Shown: in pieces, positions 1 to 8,413 of the stretch
Layout: each line of letters begins with the position of its first letter
Position numbering within the stretch: position 1 is the stretch's first letter
Origin: a virus
IMG/VR virus record: IMGVR_UViG_3300047678_000811
Location: 1-45,039 of that record
Length of the DNA stretch: 45,039 nt
Strand: one strand, 5' to 3'
Made by a program: the position numbers and the translations under genes
Notes under the pieces: generated by a model
Told to the model about the DNA's origin: nothing
What the model saw: only the letters and a program-made list of their open reading frames with translations
The model's database searches: none

Positions 1-186
1 ATGAAGTATGTGCCGACCAACCGGGAGAAGAAGCTAGCGCCACGGGGCCGCTCATTCTGGTGCGGCGCGTGCGATGCCAATATGATCCATGCCGGAAGCA
101 AATGCGAGAATTGCGGATCGCGAACCCTCAGCAAGCGCAGGATGAAGTTCAATAAGCGAAACGCCCACCCCGACATGGAACACTGA
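1..186 (+). CDS. Small zinc-ribbon protein
   Basis: The 61-residue basic protein has two paired-cysteine knuckles, CGAC near residues 21-24 and CENCG near residues 35-39, which is a zinc-ribbon layout. The Lys/Arg-rich ends suggest nucleic-acid contact. It starts at the first base of the window and is followed after 10 bp by another small ORF on the same strand, so it probably belongs to a cluster of small accessory phage genes continuing leftward. No named family was recognised and the function is unknown. Confidence 0.6.
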   Translation: MKYVPTNREKKLAPRGRSFWCGACDANMIHAGSKCENCGSRTLSKRRMKFNKRNAHPDMEH

Positions 187-196
187 TGGAGAGGGA

Positions 197-289
197 ATGA
201 CGGACGACAAATTTGTTGGATATGCCCTGCTTGGGATTGTCGGAATTGGCGTCATACTGTTTCTAGTTTTGCTCACAGCGTTCCAGTAA
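197..289 (+). CDS. 30-residue single-pass membrane peptide
   Basis: ATG at 197 is preceded by a purine-rich GGAGAGGG site. The peptide has a short polar start (MTDDKF) followed by about 20 hydrophobic residues ending in LLTAFQ, one membrane segment. It lies 10 bp after the zinc-ribbon gene. A small holin-like or membrane-modulating peptide is possible, but only the membrane segment is visible. Its support is the RBS and its place in a same-strand cluster. Confidence 0.5.
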   Translation: MTDDKFVGYALLGIVGIGVILFLVLLTAFQ

Positions 290-323
290 CGCCCCACCAC
301 GCTTACAGGATAGGAGGATGGGA

Positions 324-485
324 ATGGACGATAAGGTCGAGCATAGCTGCGGCTGTGTGCTCTGTGACATGGGCTTAGAACCAATCCGAGCCATGATCGG
401 CGTAACGAAGAACGAAATCGCTTTCGTCCACCCAGTGACAAACGATATCGTCCGTTGTGAACGCCGCCTGTCACCCGAGAGGTGA
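324..485 (+). CDS. Small cysteine-rich protein
   Basis: The 53-residue protein begins MDDKVEHSCGCVLC. The CxCxxC cluster near residues 9-14, with a further Cys near residue 45, suggests metal binding. An AGGAGG site at 312-317 sits 6 bp before ATG 324, which favours this start over the in-frame ATG at 318 that touches the site. The stop overlaps the next possible start. Function unknown; likely an accessory phage protein. Confidence 0.5.
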   Translation: MDDKVEHSCGCVLCDMGLEPIRAMIGVTKNEIAFVHPVTNDIVRCERRLSPER

Positions 486-706
486 TGTTGCGGGCCGGGC
501 TGGGTACCGGCTTCCCCAAGCTGCCATTTCTGGCTTTCGGCCTTTCGCGCTCGACCAGCTTGCGCCAGCCCACGGACTACCGGGACCATCGAATGCGTGT
601 CTATCCACGCCGCCGCAACCCCCAGATTCTACCACCTATAGGGGGAAGGGCAATCCCGGTGACAAACAAACATTACCGTGCTTTAACGTCGCCATCGCCA
701 GCGTAG
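485..706 (+). CDS. Hypothetical basic protein
   Basis: The 73-residue ORF could start at GTG 482 (overlapping the previous stop as GTGA) or ATG 485. It is rich in Arg and Pro in the middle (RMRVYPRRRNPQILPP) with no recognised domain. Support is limited to the tight junction with the previous gene and the absence of a better frame. It could be non-coding spacer before the methyltransferase. Confidence 0.35.
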   Translation: MLRAGLGTGFPKLPFLAFGLSRSTSLRQPTDYRDHRMRVYPRRRNPQILPPIGGRAIPVTNKHYRALTSPSPA

Positions 707-731
707 CGTTCGGCCATCAGGGGAATGGGTG

Positions 732-1397
732 ATGAGTCGGTCAGCACGACATGCAATCGCGGGAGCATTGTTTCCGCGGTATAATTTACGTCTCGATCAG
801 GTGAACCATAACGCTGCGCTGCGGCAATGGCTTATGGCGAATCCGATGCCGGTCTTTGCGGACCGCCCTGCCCTGCACCGGCACGTCAATGACATGCAGC
901 CCGGCCCGGTCGAATATCTGGAGTTCGGGGTCTATCAGGGCGAAAGCCTGTTCATGTGGTCGGGGCTGAACGGCCATCCCGAAAGCCGGTTCGTCGGCTT
1001 CGACAGCTTCGAAGGCTTGCCGGAAGATTGGCACCCCGGATGCTTGGCCGGCCGCTTCAATGTGGACGGCAAAATCCCGATCATCACAGACCCCCGCGTC
1101 GCGTTCCGCAAGGGCTGGTTCAACGACACGCTGGAGCCGTTCCTTGTCGATTTCCAGCCGCGTGCAAGGCTGATCGTGCACATCGACTGCGACCTCTATT
1201 CGTCAACGCTGTTCGTCCTGACGAAGCTGGACGCGCTCGCGGTGCCCGGCACCGTCGTCATCTTCGATGAACTGTTCTCAGCCCTGCATGAGTTTCGCGC
1301 GATGCGAGATTATTGTTCCGCTTTCAAGCGGACGCTTGCTCCGATTGGCCGAGTTGATGATCGGCATGGCCGGGTGGCGTTCGTCGTTACGGCTTGA
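732..1397 (+). CDS. TylF/MycF-like class I SAM-dependent methyltransferase
   Basis: The 221-residue protein has the TylF-family pattern. It contains YLEFGVYQGES (SAM-binding loop, about residues 61-71), FVGFDSFEGLPEDW (about 85-98), then HIDCDLYSS (metal/substrate region) and VIFDELFS. Known family members O-methylate sugars or small molecules; the substrate here is unknown. It is on the strand opposite to the lysis genes and overlaps the end of the holin candidate by 11 bp tail-to-tail. GTG 729 is an alternative start. Its place outside the morphogenesis operon suggests a cargo (moron) gene that could modify surface glycans of the lysogen. Confidence 0.8.
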   Translation: MSRSARHAIAGALFPRYNLRLDQVNHNAALRQWLMANPMPVFADRPALHRHVNDMQPGPVEYLEFGVYQGESLFMWSGLNGHPESRFVGFDSFEGLPEDWHPGCLAGRFNVDGKIPIITDPRVAFRKGWFNDTLEPFLVDFQPRARLIVHIDCDLYSSTLFVLTKLDALAVPGTVVIFDELFSALHEFRAMRDYCSAFKRTLAPIGRVDDRHGRVAFVVTA

Positions 1398-1746
1398 AGA
1401 ACATCGCCCTTATCCCAAGGCCGAGCGCCACAAGCATGGCCGTGACCAGCGTGGCCAGCGTCACCTTGTAGAGCGTCGCCCCTGTGGTGAGCGCGCCGTT
1501 GTGCAGCGAGCCGAGAAATTCCAGATTTCCGCGCAGCCGGTTTATGTCCTTCATGTTCGCCATGTCGAAGCCGAGCTGTCCGAACAGCTTGGCGTTATAC
1601 TCGATGACGGCCTTCTCTGCGGCGGCATTGACCAGTCGTTCCGCGTCCGCCTTGGTGAAGGTCTGCTGCCCCAGCGCCGTTGCAACAGCCCCAGCGACCA
1701 CATTGCTCAGGTGCGCATCTTGTTCTGCCTGTGTCATTTCGGCCAT
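1387..1746 (-). CDS. Putative holin or lysis-associated membrane protein
   Basis: The 119-residue protein starts MAEMTQAEQDAHLSN (MTQ at 1737 is an alternative start). It has a soluble, partly helical N-terminus and one C-terminal hydrophobic segment (VTLATLVTAMLVALGLGI) followed by a short basic tail. It is the last gene of the endolysin-spanin block and overlaps the Rz gene by 13 bp. The single membrane segment and the position suggest a holin or pinholin-like role. No family motif proves this. Confidence 0.6.
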   Translation of the reverse strand: MAEMTQAEQDAHLSNVVAGAVATALGQQTFTKADAERLVNAAAEKAVIEYNAKLFGQLGFDMANMKDINRLRGNLEFLGSLHNGALTTGATLYKVTLATLVTAMLVALGLGIRAMFFKP

Positions 1747-2237
1747 GCCTGCTGCTGCTGTCGAACCCAGTCCTGAAGTGCGGTCAGCTGGGATGCGATG
1801 AGATCGTATTGGGCGGCGTTGACGGTTTCTGCTTCGGCAACGGCAGAGAGCGCGGTGTCGGCGGGGGCACCATAAGGGCAGGCGGCGGGGTCGGGAACGG
1901 GGCCGTGCCAGCGGTTGTTGAACAGGCTGACAAAGCCGCAAGGCAGAGGAAAATCGCGGTCGGTTTCAGGGGTGACATAGACGTGAACCTCCGGGAGATG
2001 GACGGACAGGCCTTCGATGATGACGGCCTTCTGGCCTTCGAATAGCGCGCCTACATTGTAGGAAATCTCGCCCTGCTTGATGACCTGATTTGTCGTGGCC
2101 TTGGCCTTCTGCGTTTCCGCATGCCCTGCCTGCCATGACATAACGCGCCACGTTCCTGCCGAGCCGAATACCGCCCCAGCAACGAACAGCGCGGCCCAGC
2201 CTTTGGCACCGCCGAGGAACGCAACAAGGCCGGGCAT
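1734..2237 (-). CDS. Rz-like i-spanin
   Basis: The 167-residue protein starts MPGLVAFLGGAKGW with an N-terminal membrane anchor (about residues 12-28), then a hydrophilic, largely periplasmic domain with two Cys. It starts in a TGATG overlap with the endolysin stop. A separate lipoprotein ORF (Rz1) is nested in another frame inside it, which is the classic spanin arrangement and the strongest evidence. Spanins fuse inner and outer membranes in the last step of lysis. The sequence itself is divergent from the enterobacterial Rz. Confidence 0.72.
   Translation of the reverse strand: MPGLVAFLGGAKGWAALFVAGAVFGSAGTWRVMSWQAGHAETQKAKATTNQVIKQGEISYNVGALFEGQKAVIIEGLSVHLPEVHVYVTPETDRDFPLPCGFVSLFNNRWHGPVPDPAACPYGAPADTALSAVAEAETVNAAQYDLIASQLTALQDWVRQQQQAWPK
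1784..1978 (-). CDS. Rz1-like o-spanin lipoprotein, nested inside Rz
   Basis: The 64-residue protein has a lipoprotein signal, MSPLKPTAIFLCLAALSAC, with lipobox LSAC and the acylated Cys at residue 19. The rest is very proline-rich (PTPPPALMVPPPTP), typical of Rz1 outer-membrane spanins. The whole gene lies within the Rz coding sequence in a different frame. Lipobox, proline content and nesting together make the call; each alone would be weak. Confidence 0.8.
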   Translation of the reverse strand: MSPLKPTAIFLCLAALSACSTTAGTAPFPTPPPALMVPPPTPRSLPLPKQKPSTPPNTISSHPS

Positions 2238-3022
2238 CAGTTCCTCGCGTTGCGCTTCTGGATGAATGTGTAAACGATGGCGACCGCGGCACATGCAGCG
2301 GCAATTGCGGCGAGGACCGCAAGCATGGTCTGCACATAGCTGGAGTGCTGCGCCATTGGTTTGATGGCGATTTCGATCTGATTGTAGACCGGGCCAACAC
2401 CGGAGGCCGCGCCTATGGCGCCCGCAATAAGCGCCTTGCTTCGACTGGGCGGGACCGGATCGGCGGGCGTCGGAGGCGTATCTCCGGCGCGCGTGGCGCT
2501 GGATGGCGGTTCGTCCGGTACGCTACCGGGTTCGTCTGTGGACCATAGCGCAACCTCGGCAGCGCGACGGTTGACCAAGCCCTGCACCTTGACCTTCTGC
2601 CCGTCGATGGTGGCGTTCACGAACTTCATCAATTCGATAGGCACCTGTTCGAATTGCCGGCGTGTTAGGCGCTTCCAGATTGTCCACTTCGGGTCCGCGC
2701 CGACATTGAACACGAACGAGATCAGCGCTGAGTACTGGTGCTCTGTCAGCTCGCCAATCAAGTCGCGAGTCAGCACTCGGGACAGCTTCACCGCCGCGAC
2801 CTGACAATCAGCCTCAAGCCATTCCTTGGCCTGCACCGCTGTGATGACTTGCCCCGCGATAAGGCGGCTGCTGGTGTGGCCATATCCCGCCGTCAAAACG
2901 CCTACGGCCTTCTCTCCCGGCCGCAAAATCTTCCCCGGATATGCATCGTCATAGACGCGCAGAACGCAGCCCTCATGCTCCGCAATGAACATGACGGCCA
3001 TCTGGGGGACTGGACGGGTCAT
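2237..3022 (-). CDS. GH24 endolysin (lysozyme-like muramidase) with C-terminal membrane segment
   Basis: The 261-residue protein has a T4-lysozyme-type N-terminal domain. EHEG places the catalytic Glu at residue 17, YDD gives Asp26 (nine residues later, as in T4 lysozyme), and a GYGHT motif follows. It would cleave the glycan strands of peptidoglycan. A Pro-rich linker (about 175-195) leads to a C-terminal hydrophobic helix (about 228-250) ending in QKRNARN. No N-terminal signal is seen, so the C-terminal helix may tether the enzyme or give it holin-like behaviour. Its start overlaps the upstream gene as ATGA. Confidence 0.88.
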   Translation of the reverse strand: MTRPVPQMAVMFIAEHEGCVLRVYDDAYPGKILRPGEKAVGVLTAGYGHTSSRLIAGQVITAVQAKEWLEADCQVAAVKLSRVLTRDLIGELTEHQYSALISFVFNVGADPKWTIWKRLTRRQFEQVPIELMKFVNATIDGQKVKVQGLVNRRAAEVALWSTDEPGSVPDEPPSSATRAGDTPPTPADPVPPSRSKALIAGAIGAASGVGPVYNQIEIAIKPMAQHSSYVQTMLAVLAAIAAACAAVAIVYTFIQKRNARN

Positions 3023-3561
3023 GGGCCGATCACGCCGTGCGCGATGAGGTCGTCAATCAAGGCCTTCAGTGCCTCGGCGCAGTTCTGAGCGGTTGCGGAG
3101 CCGGTCGCAATCGTGGTGCGCGTGGCGGTGCCGGACCATGCCGTCCAGCCTGTGCGGCGTGTTCCGATGACCCTTGTGCCTGCCACATTGTATTGCGTGG
3201 TGGCATTGATGGTGGTGCCGGTGATGGCGGCGGGGATCGTTCCGCCTATGGCCCCGGGGTTGGCCTTGTCGAGAATGATGCCTCCGCCGGTCGAACCCAG
3301 TGCAGTCAAAGCCGCGGCAGCATTGGCACATCCGACAAGCGTGCGGCCATAGGCGGTGAACTGCGTCAGGTCCAGCGTACCGGCGCCCGTGGCATAGGGC
3401 AGGTAATCCGCCGCCAGCGTAAGATTGTGCAGGGCGGTCAAGTTGGGGCTGGAGAACTTGAAGTCACGCGCGCCGGGCAAGCCTCCCGTGCGGTGGACAT
3501 AAAAATAATCGGTCGGAACCAGCGGTTCCGGCAGAGTGGTGAAATCTCCGACTTTCGACAT
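3019..3561 (-). CDS. Tail-fibre-associated protein
   Basis: The 180-residue protein from MSKVGDFTTLPEP is rich in Thr, Ala and Gly. The middle (LHNLTLAADYLPYATGAGTLDL) reads like short fibre repeats, as in phage appendage proteins. It lies 8 bp downstream of the tail fibre gene and overlaps the endolysin start. A longer start at 3594 would overlap the fibre gene, so 3561 is preferred. Probably a fibre tip, accessory fibre or assembly protein. Confidence 0.6.
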   Translation of the reverse strand: MSKVGDFTTLPEPLVPTDYFYVHRTGGLPGARDFKFSSPNLTALHNLTLAADYLPYATGAGTLDLTQFTAYGRTLVGCANAAAALTALGSTGGGIILDKANPGAIGGTIPAAITGTTINATTQYNVAGTRVIGTRRTGWTAWSGTATRTTIATGSATAQNCAEALKALIDDLIAHGVIGP

Positions 3562-3569
3562 GATCGCCC

Positions 3570-5843
3570 CTATGCGTGCGTCATCAGTTTCCAACCGGTG
3601 TTCGCACCGATCGTGCCGCGGAAGATGTAAGCCTCACCGTTGGTGATGTCGTAGGCCATGTGCGCCTTCGACAAGCCCGTGAGCGATGCTTCCGGCGTGG
3701 CGGTCACGATGCTCTCGTACCGATCGCCCAGGTTATTGCGGTGGCGCACACGCGCTCCCACCAACGAAAGCTGCTTCAGCGTATTTGTGCTGTGGTCTTC
3801 GGCGCGCAACTCGCCTTCGCCGTTGCCGCTGTCAGCGGTGCTGTCATACGAGCCTTGGAGGCTGGAGCCATTGGCGTCCGTGACCTTGCCCGTCGCGCGC
3901 CATTGCTTGTGCAGCGCCAGATAGTCGTCGGACGAGCGGGCGATGGCGCCCGGGGAATCGGACGAGGAGAAGCGGTTACCGATGCCCGCGCCAAAATCAC
4001 CTGCGAGAGTGGACCAAGTGCCACCCGTCACTTCCGGCAACTCCCAGCCGTGCAGGATGACGTTCGAATTATCGACGTTCACTATCTTGCCGCCGGTGTA
4101 GGTGCCCGCGCCCAAGTCTTCGAAACGCTGTGTGCCGAGGAACCGGATGCGGTCAAACTCCCGGTTGGCCGATGGCACGCCAGCGCCCCAGATCACATGT
4201 GCGGAACGGCCGTCCAATGCCTGAATGGCGTTGATGTTGGGATAGCTGCTGTTCGCCACCGCGAAATTGCTGGCCGCGTCAGCGGTGATGTGCTTCACCG
4301 TCACGCCGTCGATCAAGCCATTCGTCGCGGTCTGCGACAGGAACGACATGGCTGCGCCGAGCTGGTTCTTCTGGGTAGTGGTGTTGATGCCCAAGGCAGC
4401 GGAATTGACCGCCACGCCGCGCACCTCGATCTGCTCCATAACCGTGTCGTTGATGAAGTTGTCCACAAAGGCGCAATGGAACATGAAGGCGTCGTGTCCG
4501 GCCTTCGATACCGTTACCTGCCGGATGGTCAGGTTCTCGATCCAGTTGGTGTTCGTGGGCGCGATACGCACGCCCTGCCGATAAGACTGGTCCAGCATTA
4601 CGCGTTCGATGATGCCGCCGTCCGTGTCGCTGGCGACGAGCAGATCAAGGCCGGTGTTATTGCCGAAGATGTCGAACCCAGACAGCAAGTAGGGCAGGAA
4701 CTCGCGCCCGGGGACAGTCGCATGGTCCTCATGGCCTTGCAGGGTGAGGCAGTGCGCGGCATGGCCGGACAGGTGAAAGTCCAGCGTCGCACGCCCGTCC
4801 GGGCAGACCAGCGCGTGCGCAATGGATGCGCTGCCGCCGATGGTGACCGCTTGGGTGAAATAGAGCTTCAGCCCAGCATGGACACGAACACCGCTGAACG
4901 CCTTGCCCTTCGCTGCACAAGCGGCTGCTAGATAGGTGGAGAGGTCAGTTGTGCCAGCACCGGATTCGATCCCGGCCCAAAGCGTTTTCGGGATGAAGTC
5001 CATGAGGTTCACGTCGAGCGATAGCTTGGCCCCAAGGCCAACCGCCTGGCCGCCAGTTTCCTCATGCGTGAACGTCGCCAGATCGGCGCTTTTCTGCTGC
5101 CACGAACCGGACAGGAAAACCCGTTCCAGCCCATCGCTCTGAATGGTGATGACCTGGCCCGATGTCGGCGCACCGGAATACAGCCACGCGCTGCCGCTCC
5201 ATTCCGCGACCTGATTTTCGCGGCCGACAAATGCGCCTGATGTTCCGCTGGGTGCGACCAGATACCGGGCATTTGTGGCGGGTCCGCCGGGCGGAGAGGA
5301 TTGAATCGAGATGACCGGCTTGGCCCAAAGGTTGGTTCCCACCGATGCGGCGGTTCCCATGATGGCCTCGGCGGCAGCCAGAACTTCCGTCGCAAGGCTC
5401 TCCGGGTCCACGCCATCGAGATAATCGGCAACCGATACCGACAGCGCCCGCTTCACCCGCAAATCCAGATCGCGCATCTGGACCGCGAAGTCGTTCAGCA
5501 CCTTGTCCAACTCGGTCATGTTGAGGGCCTTACCCTCAAGGAAGAAACCGATGCGGCGCGGATCGCGCTTGGACCAGATGATGACGCGGGTGCCGGAAAC
5601 TGCCGTGTCCAGCGTAACGGTCCCGCCGTCATAGACGCCGGTCAGGCCGGAAATGGGATTGCCGACAAACTCGAAATCCGCAGCGGTCAGTTCCCCGCCG
5701 CCGGACAAAATCCCGATATCGTCTTTCGGGTCTTCGCCGTCCGAAAAATAGACCGGCCAGTCGATTACAAAGTCGCTGGTCGAAACGACCGGCGTGTAAT
5801 CGGCAAGGCGATCAACATCTTCGATGTCAGGGTTCGTGGCCAT
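3570..5843 (-). CDS. T7-like tail fibre / tailspike
   Basis: The 757-residue protein begins with a T7 gp17-type attachment region (about residues 1-150; FVIDWPVYFSDG, DPRRIGFFLEGKAL and VQMRDLDLRVKRALSV are visible). A DUF2793-like segment follows (about 180-250; ARYLVAPSGTSGAF). Residues about 280-620 have the Asn/Gly/Val-rich repeat pattern of a right-handed beta-helix, as in polysaccharide-degrading or receptor-binding spikes. It is the last virion gene before lysis and is preceded by a copy of the leftward repeat motif. Enzymatic activity cannot be judged from sequence alone. Confidence 0.85.
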   Translation of the reverse strand: MATNPDIEDVDRLADYTPVVSTSDFVIDWPVYFSDGEDPKDDIGILSGGGELTAADFEFVGNPISGLTGVYDGGTVTLDTAVSGTRVIIWSKRDPRRIGFFLEGKALNMTELDKVLNDFAVQMRDLDLRVKRALSVSVADYLDGVDPESLATEVLAAAEAIMGTAASVGTNLWAKPVISIQSSPPGGPATNARYLVAPSGTSGAFVGRENQVAEWSGSAWLYSGAPTSGQVITIQSDGLERVFLSGSWQQKSADLATFTHEETGGQAVGLGAKLSLDVNLMDFIPKTLWAGIESGAGTTDLSTYLAAACAAKGKAFSGVRVHAGLKLYFTQAVTIGGSASIAHALVCPDGRATLDFHLSGHAAHCLTLQGHEDHATVPGREFLPYLLSGFDIFGNNTGLDLLVASDTDGGIIERVMLDQSYRQGVRIAPTNTNWIENLTIRQVTVSKAGHDAFMFHCAFVDNFINDTVMEQIEVRGVAVNSAALGINTTTQKNQLGAAMSFLSQTATNGLIDGVTVKHITADAASNFAVANSSYPNINAIQALDGRSAHVIWGAGVPSANREFDRIRFLGTQRFEDLGAGTYTGGKIVNVDNSNVILHGWELPEVTGGTWSTLAGDFGAGIGNRFSSSDSPGAIARSSDDYLALHKQWRATGKVTDANGSSLQGSYDSTADSGNGEGELRAEDHSTNTLKQLSLVGARVRHRNNLGDRYESIVTATPEASLTGLSKAHMAYDITNGEAYIFRGTIGANTGWKLMTHA

Positions 5844-5872
5844 GGCGGGAGGGTGGCCGAAACCTCCCTACC

Positions 5873-5884
5873 CGCAACGCACCG
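5873..5884 (-). promoter_or_regulatory. Late-module repeat motif, copy 1 (before tail fibre)
   Basis: Read leftward this is CGGTGCGTTGCG, in the 44-bp gap between the large ejection protein gene and the tail fibre start (29 bp to the ATG). A GGGAGG...CCTCCC inverted repeat lies between motif and start. It is one of five exact 12-bp copies plus one 11-bp match, all in the late region and all in the same orientation. A phage-specific promoter or activator site is inferred. Confidence 0.6.
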
Positions 5885-5887
5885 CCC

Positions 5888-8404
5888 CTATTGGCCGACC
5901 GCGTATTGCGACGGCGGAAACATGAAAGTCTGATCGTTGTCCCGCTTCACCCGCTGCTCCATGCGGCGCAGATAGCCGGGGTTCGCCATTTCCTGCAAAT
6001 TATACAAGACCAGATAGTCGAGGGCGATGCGCGTGTAGGGCAGATTCAGGAATGGCGTGTTGCTGACGCCAAGCCGGATGCCGTCCGCGGTGGGGTCTTC
6101 GCCGCTGCGGATTTTGCCCCAAAGCTGGATGATGTCGGCAGCGGTGCCGAAAGCCGGACCCGCCGCCGTCTCCAGCGGGCCGCCACCGAAGCGGTTCACC
6201 TCTCCGAACAGATAGTCGCCATAGATGCCAAGGCCCCCGCCCTGAAGCATCGCCGCGCGCCATGTGCTGGCCCAATTGTCCCCGAACGGATCGCGCGGGG
6301 ATCGGCCCTTGAGGACTTCCTTGGTCTGGAGCGCAATCATGCCCATGACGGTCGTGGCGGCGATGGTGTGCGCCAAGCCGGTCAGGTCGCCCTTGCCCTT
6401 GAGCAATCCCTGCACGACACCCTCCCCACCCAGATCGCGCCCGATGACCTTGGTGGCGAAGGCGACGGGGAACGCCTTGAACTGCATCAGGAAGCGCAGG
6501 CTTTCGCCCATCCATGTCCCGCGCGTGGTGCCTTGGTGCAGGATGGCGTTCTCGCGCGCGCCGGGCGTGACCACGGCGATATCCGTCCGATCGGTGTAGA
6601 AGGCCTGCAAGGCGGTCGAGAGTTCGTCCCGGAGCGATTGCGCCTGCCGGCCGGTCTTGGCCCCCAGCGCCGCAAACGCGGTGTCAGGAAGGGCGCGGAT
6701 GGCGTCCGGGGTCAGGTAGGCCTTGCCGTCCAGCGACCGCTGCGGGGCCTTGCGGATGACCTCCCAGCGGGCTTCGTCAATGCCATAGAGCGACAGGGCT
6801 TCCCGAAAGCGCGGATCGACCTTGCCCCACGCCCGCGCCGTCTCGCCGGCCGCCCGGGCGGACATCATGCGCGCCGCGCCGGTCTTCATGGCGTCGGTCC
6901 AGAAGGTCAGCAGGTTGGCCTTGAAGAACAGGCGTTGCAGATTGGACGCCACGCCCGGCAGATCGTCCACCGCGCCGAAGCGGGACATGACCGAGCCGAG
7001 CGCCCCGTCCAGCCCGACGCCGATATCCGCCGCCAGCACCCGCGCCTCGCGCGATGCCCGGCCTTCAAGGAAATTTGCCAGCAGGCCGGTATAGGCCGCG
7101 CCAAGGTTCTGCCCCTGGAACCGCAATTCGCTCGCCGCCGTGGCCACGTCCGACACGCTGGAAATGACCGAGCCGCCCAGCTTGGCCATGCTCTGCACGG
7201 CCCGGATGCCGCTGGCGACCTGGGCGATGGACGGGTCATCGGCAATCTTGGCCGTGCCGTCGATCTCCGCGAACTGGTTCTCCAGCCCGGCGCCGCGCAA
7301 CTGGCTGGCCCATTCGGGATGCTCTGACCGGTTGGAATAGGCCAGCGCCGCCCGCACGTCATCGAACATGGCGCGGGGATTGGTGCCCCACGTCTCCATC
7401 AAGCCGATGTCGCGCGCCGACCGTTCCAGCCCGCCGAATATCCCCTCGATGAGCGACCGCGTGCCGAACCGCTCGTTGTAGGCCAAGAACGCATCCGCAT
7501 CCTTGAAGTGCAGAATCCGCTCCTGGCTGACGCGTTTCGCCAGATTACCCGGGCCTTTGAAGGCAAGATCATCCGTTGCACCTTGGGATTTGAGATGGAC
7601 GCCGGAGGCGAGCGCGTCATAGGCACCGCCCAGAAACGCCTTGGGATCGCTGCTGCCGAAGGTCTTGTCCGCGTCCAGCAGGGGGCGAATGAACGCCTGC
7701 CATTCGGCCCCGCCCGCCTTGCGGATTTTCAGCATGTCGTGGCTTTGCCGCATGATGTAGCCCGGCAGGCGGCGGACGAATGACCCAGCGCGGTTCGACC
7801 GCAGACGGGCCACCTCCTGCCATTTGTTGACGATTTCCGCGATGCGCTTGGCTTCTGGCGAAACATCAGCCGTTGCCTTGCCATCCTCACCGATGGACCA
7901 CAGGGCGCGGGCGATGTCCCGATCCAGCACCCCGGCGTCGCGGCCGAACAGCCCCAAGCGGCGGGAGAAGAACTCCAGCAGGCCGTCCCGCTCCAGATCA
8001 CCGATCAGCCCGCCGACGAACTCCGCGGCAAGCGCCTTTTGCCGGGCATCGACCGACAGGCGCGACCCGGCGAATTTCTTGTTGGTCCCGACATTGATGG
8101 CCGCGATGGCGTCCGGCGCCGATACCCCCTTGGCGATGGCCATGTCCGCGAATTCATGCAGGCGCTTCCTGACCACAATATTGATGGCCTTGTTCCGGGC
8201 TTCCATCTTGGCGGCCATGTTGGCATCAGCCCGGAAATCCTCCGCAGCGGCGTCCAGCGCCTCTTTGTCGGACAGCAGCTTGTCGCGCGCCCGCTTACCC
8301 CGCGCCCGACGCTCCACATCGGCGGCGATATCCTCGATATCCTGAGCGGTCAGATCGTCTCCGGCCACCTTCCGGATTTCGTCAATGCAGTCCTTGATCG
8401 CCAT
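5888..8404 (-). CDS. Large internal virion / DNA-ejection protein (T7 gp16-like position)
   Basis: The 838-residue protein is mainly helical, with Ala/Arg-rich N-terminal coiled-coil character (about residues 20-90). Its C-terminal part has hydrophobic stretches (GLAHTIAATTVMGMIALQT, about 650-670) and ends near FPPSQYAVGQ. Length, order after two other internal proteins and position before the tail fibre match the gp16-type ejection protein of T7-like phages, which enters the cell envelope during DNA entry. No transglycosylase motif was recognised; the peptidase activity sits in a neighbouring gene instead. Confidence 0.72.
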   Translation of the reverse strand: MAIKDCIDEIRKVAGDDLTAQDIEDIAADVERRARGKRARDKLLSDKEALDAAAEDFRADANMAAKMEARNKAINIVVRKRLHEFADMAIAKGVSAPDAIAAINVGTNKKFAGSRLSVDARQKALAAEFVGGLIGDLERDGLLEFFSRRLGLFGRDAGVLDRDIARALWSIGEDGKATADVSPEAKRIAEIVNKWQEVARLRSNRAGSFVRRLPGYIMRQSHDMLKIRKAGGAEWQAFIRPLLDADKTFGSSDPKAFLGGAYDALASGVHLKSQGATDDLAFKGPGNLAKRVSQERILHFKDADAFLAYNERFGTRSLIEGIFGGLERSARDIGLMETWGTNPRAMFDDVRAALAYSNRSEHPEWASQLRGAGLENQFAEIDGTAKIADDPSIAQVASGIRAVQSMAKLGGSVISSVSDVATAASELRFQGQNLGAAYTGLLANFLEGRASREARVLAADIGVGLDGALGSVMSRFGAVDDLPGVASNLQRLFFKANLLTFWTDAMKTGAARMMSARAAGETARAWGKVDPRFREALSLYGIDEARWEVIRKAPQRSLDGKAYLTPDAIRALPDTAFAALGAKTGRQAQSLRDELSTALQAFYTDRTDIAVVTPGARENAILHQGTTRGTWMGESLRFLMQFKAFPVAFATKVIGRDLGGEGVVQGLLKGKGDLTGLAHTIAATTVMGMIALQTKEVLKGRSPRDPFGDNWASTWRAAMLQGGGLGIYGDYLFGEVNRFGGGPLETAAGPAFGTAADIIQLWGKIRSGEDPTADGIRLGVSNTPFLNLPYTRIALDYLVLYNLQEMANPGYLRRMEQRVKRDNDQTFMFPPSQYAVGQ

Positions 8405-8413
8405 GCCGATCTC

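Noticed and set aside
52-573. 173-codon minus-strand frame opposite the small + strand genes
   Set aside because: It runs antisense to several small genes with ribosome sites; no conserved pattern.
3576-7327. Long + strand frames opposite the tail fibre and ejection genes (3576-4931, 5891-7327)
   Set aside because: They are shadows of the strongly supported minus-strand genes; composition is not protein-like.
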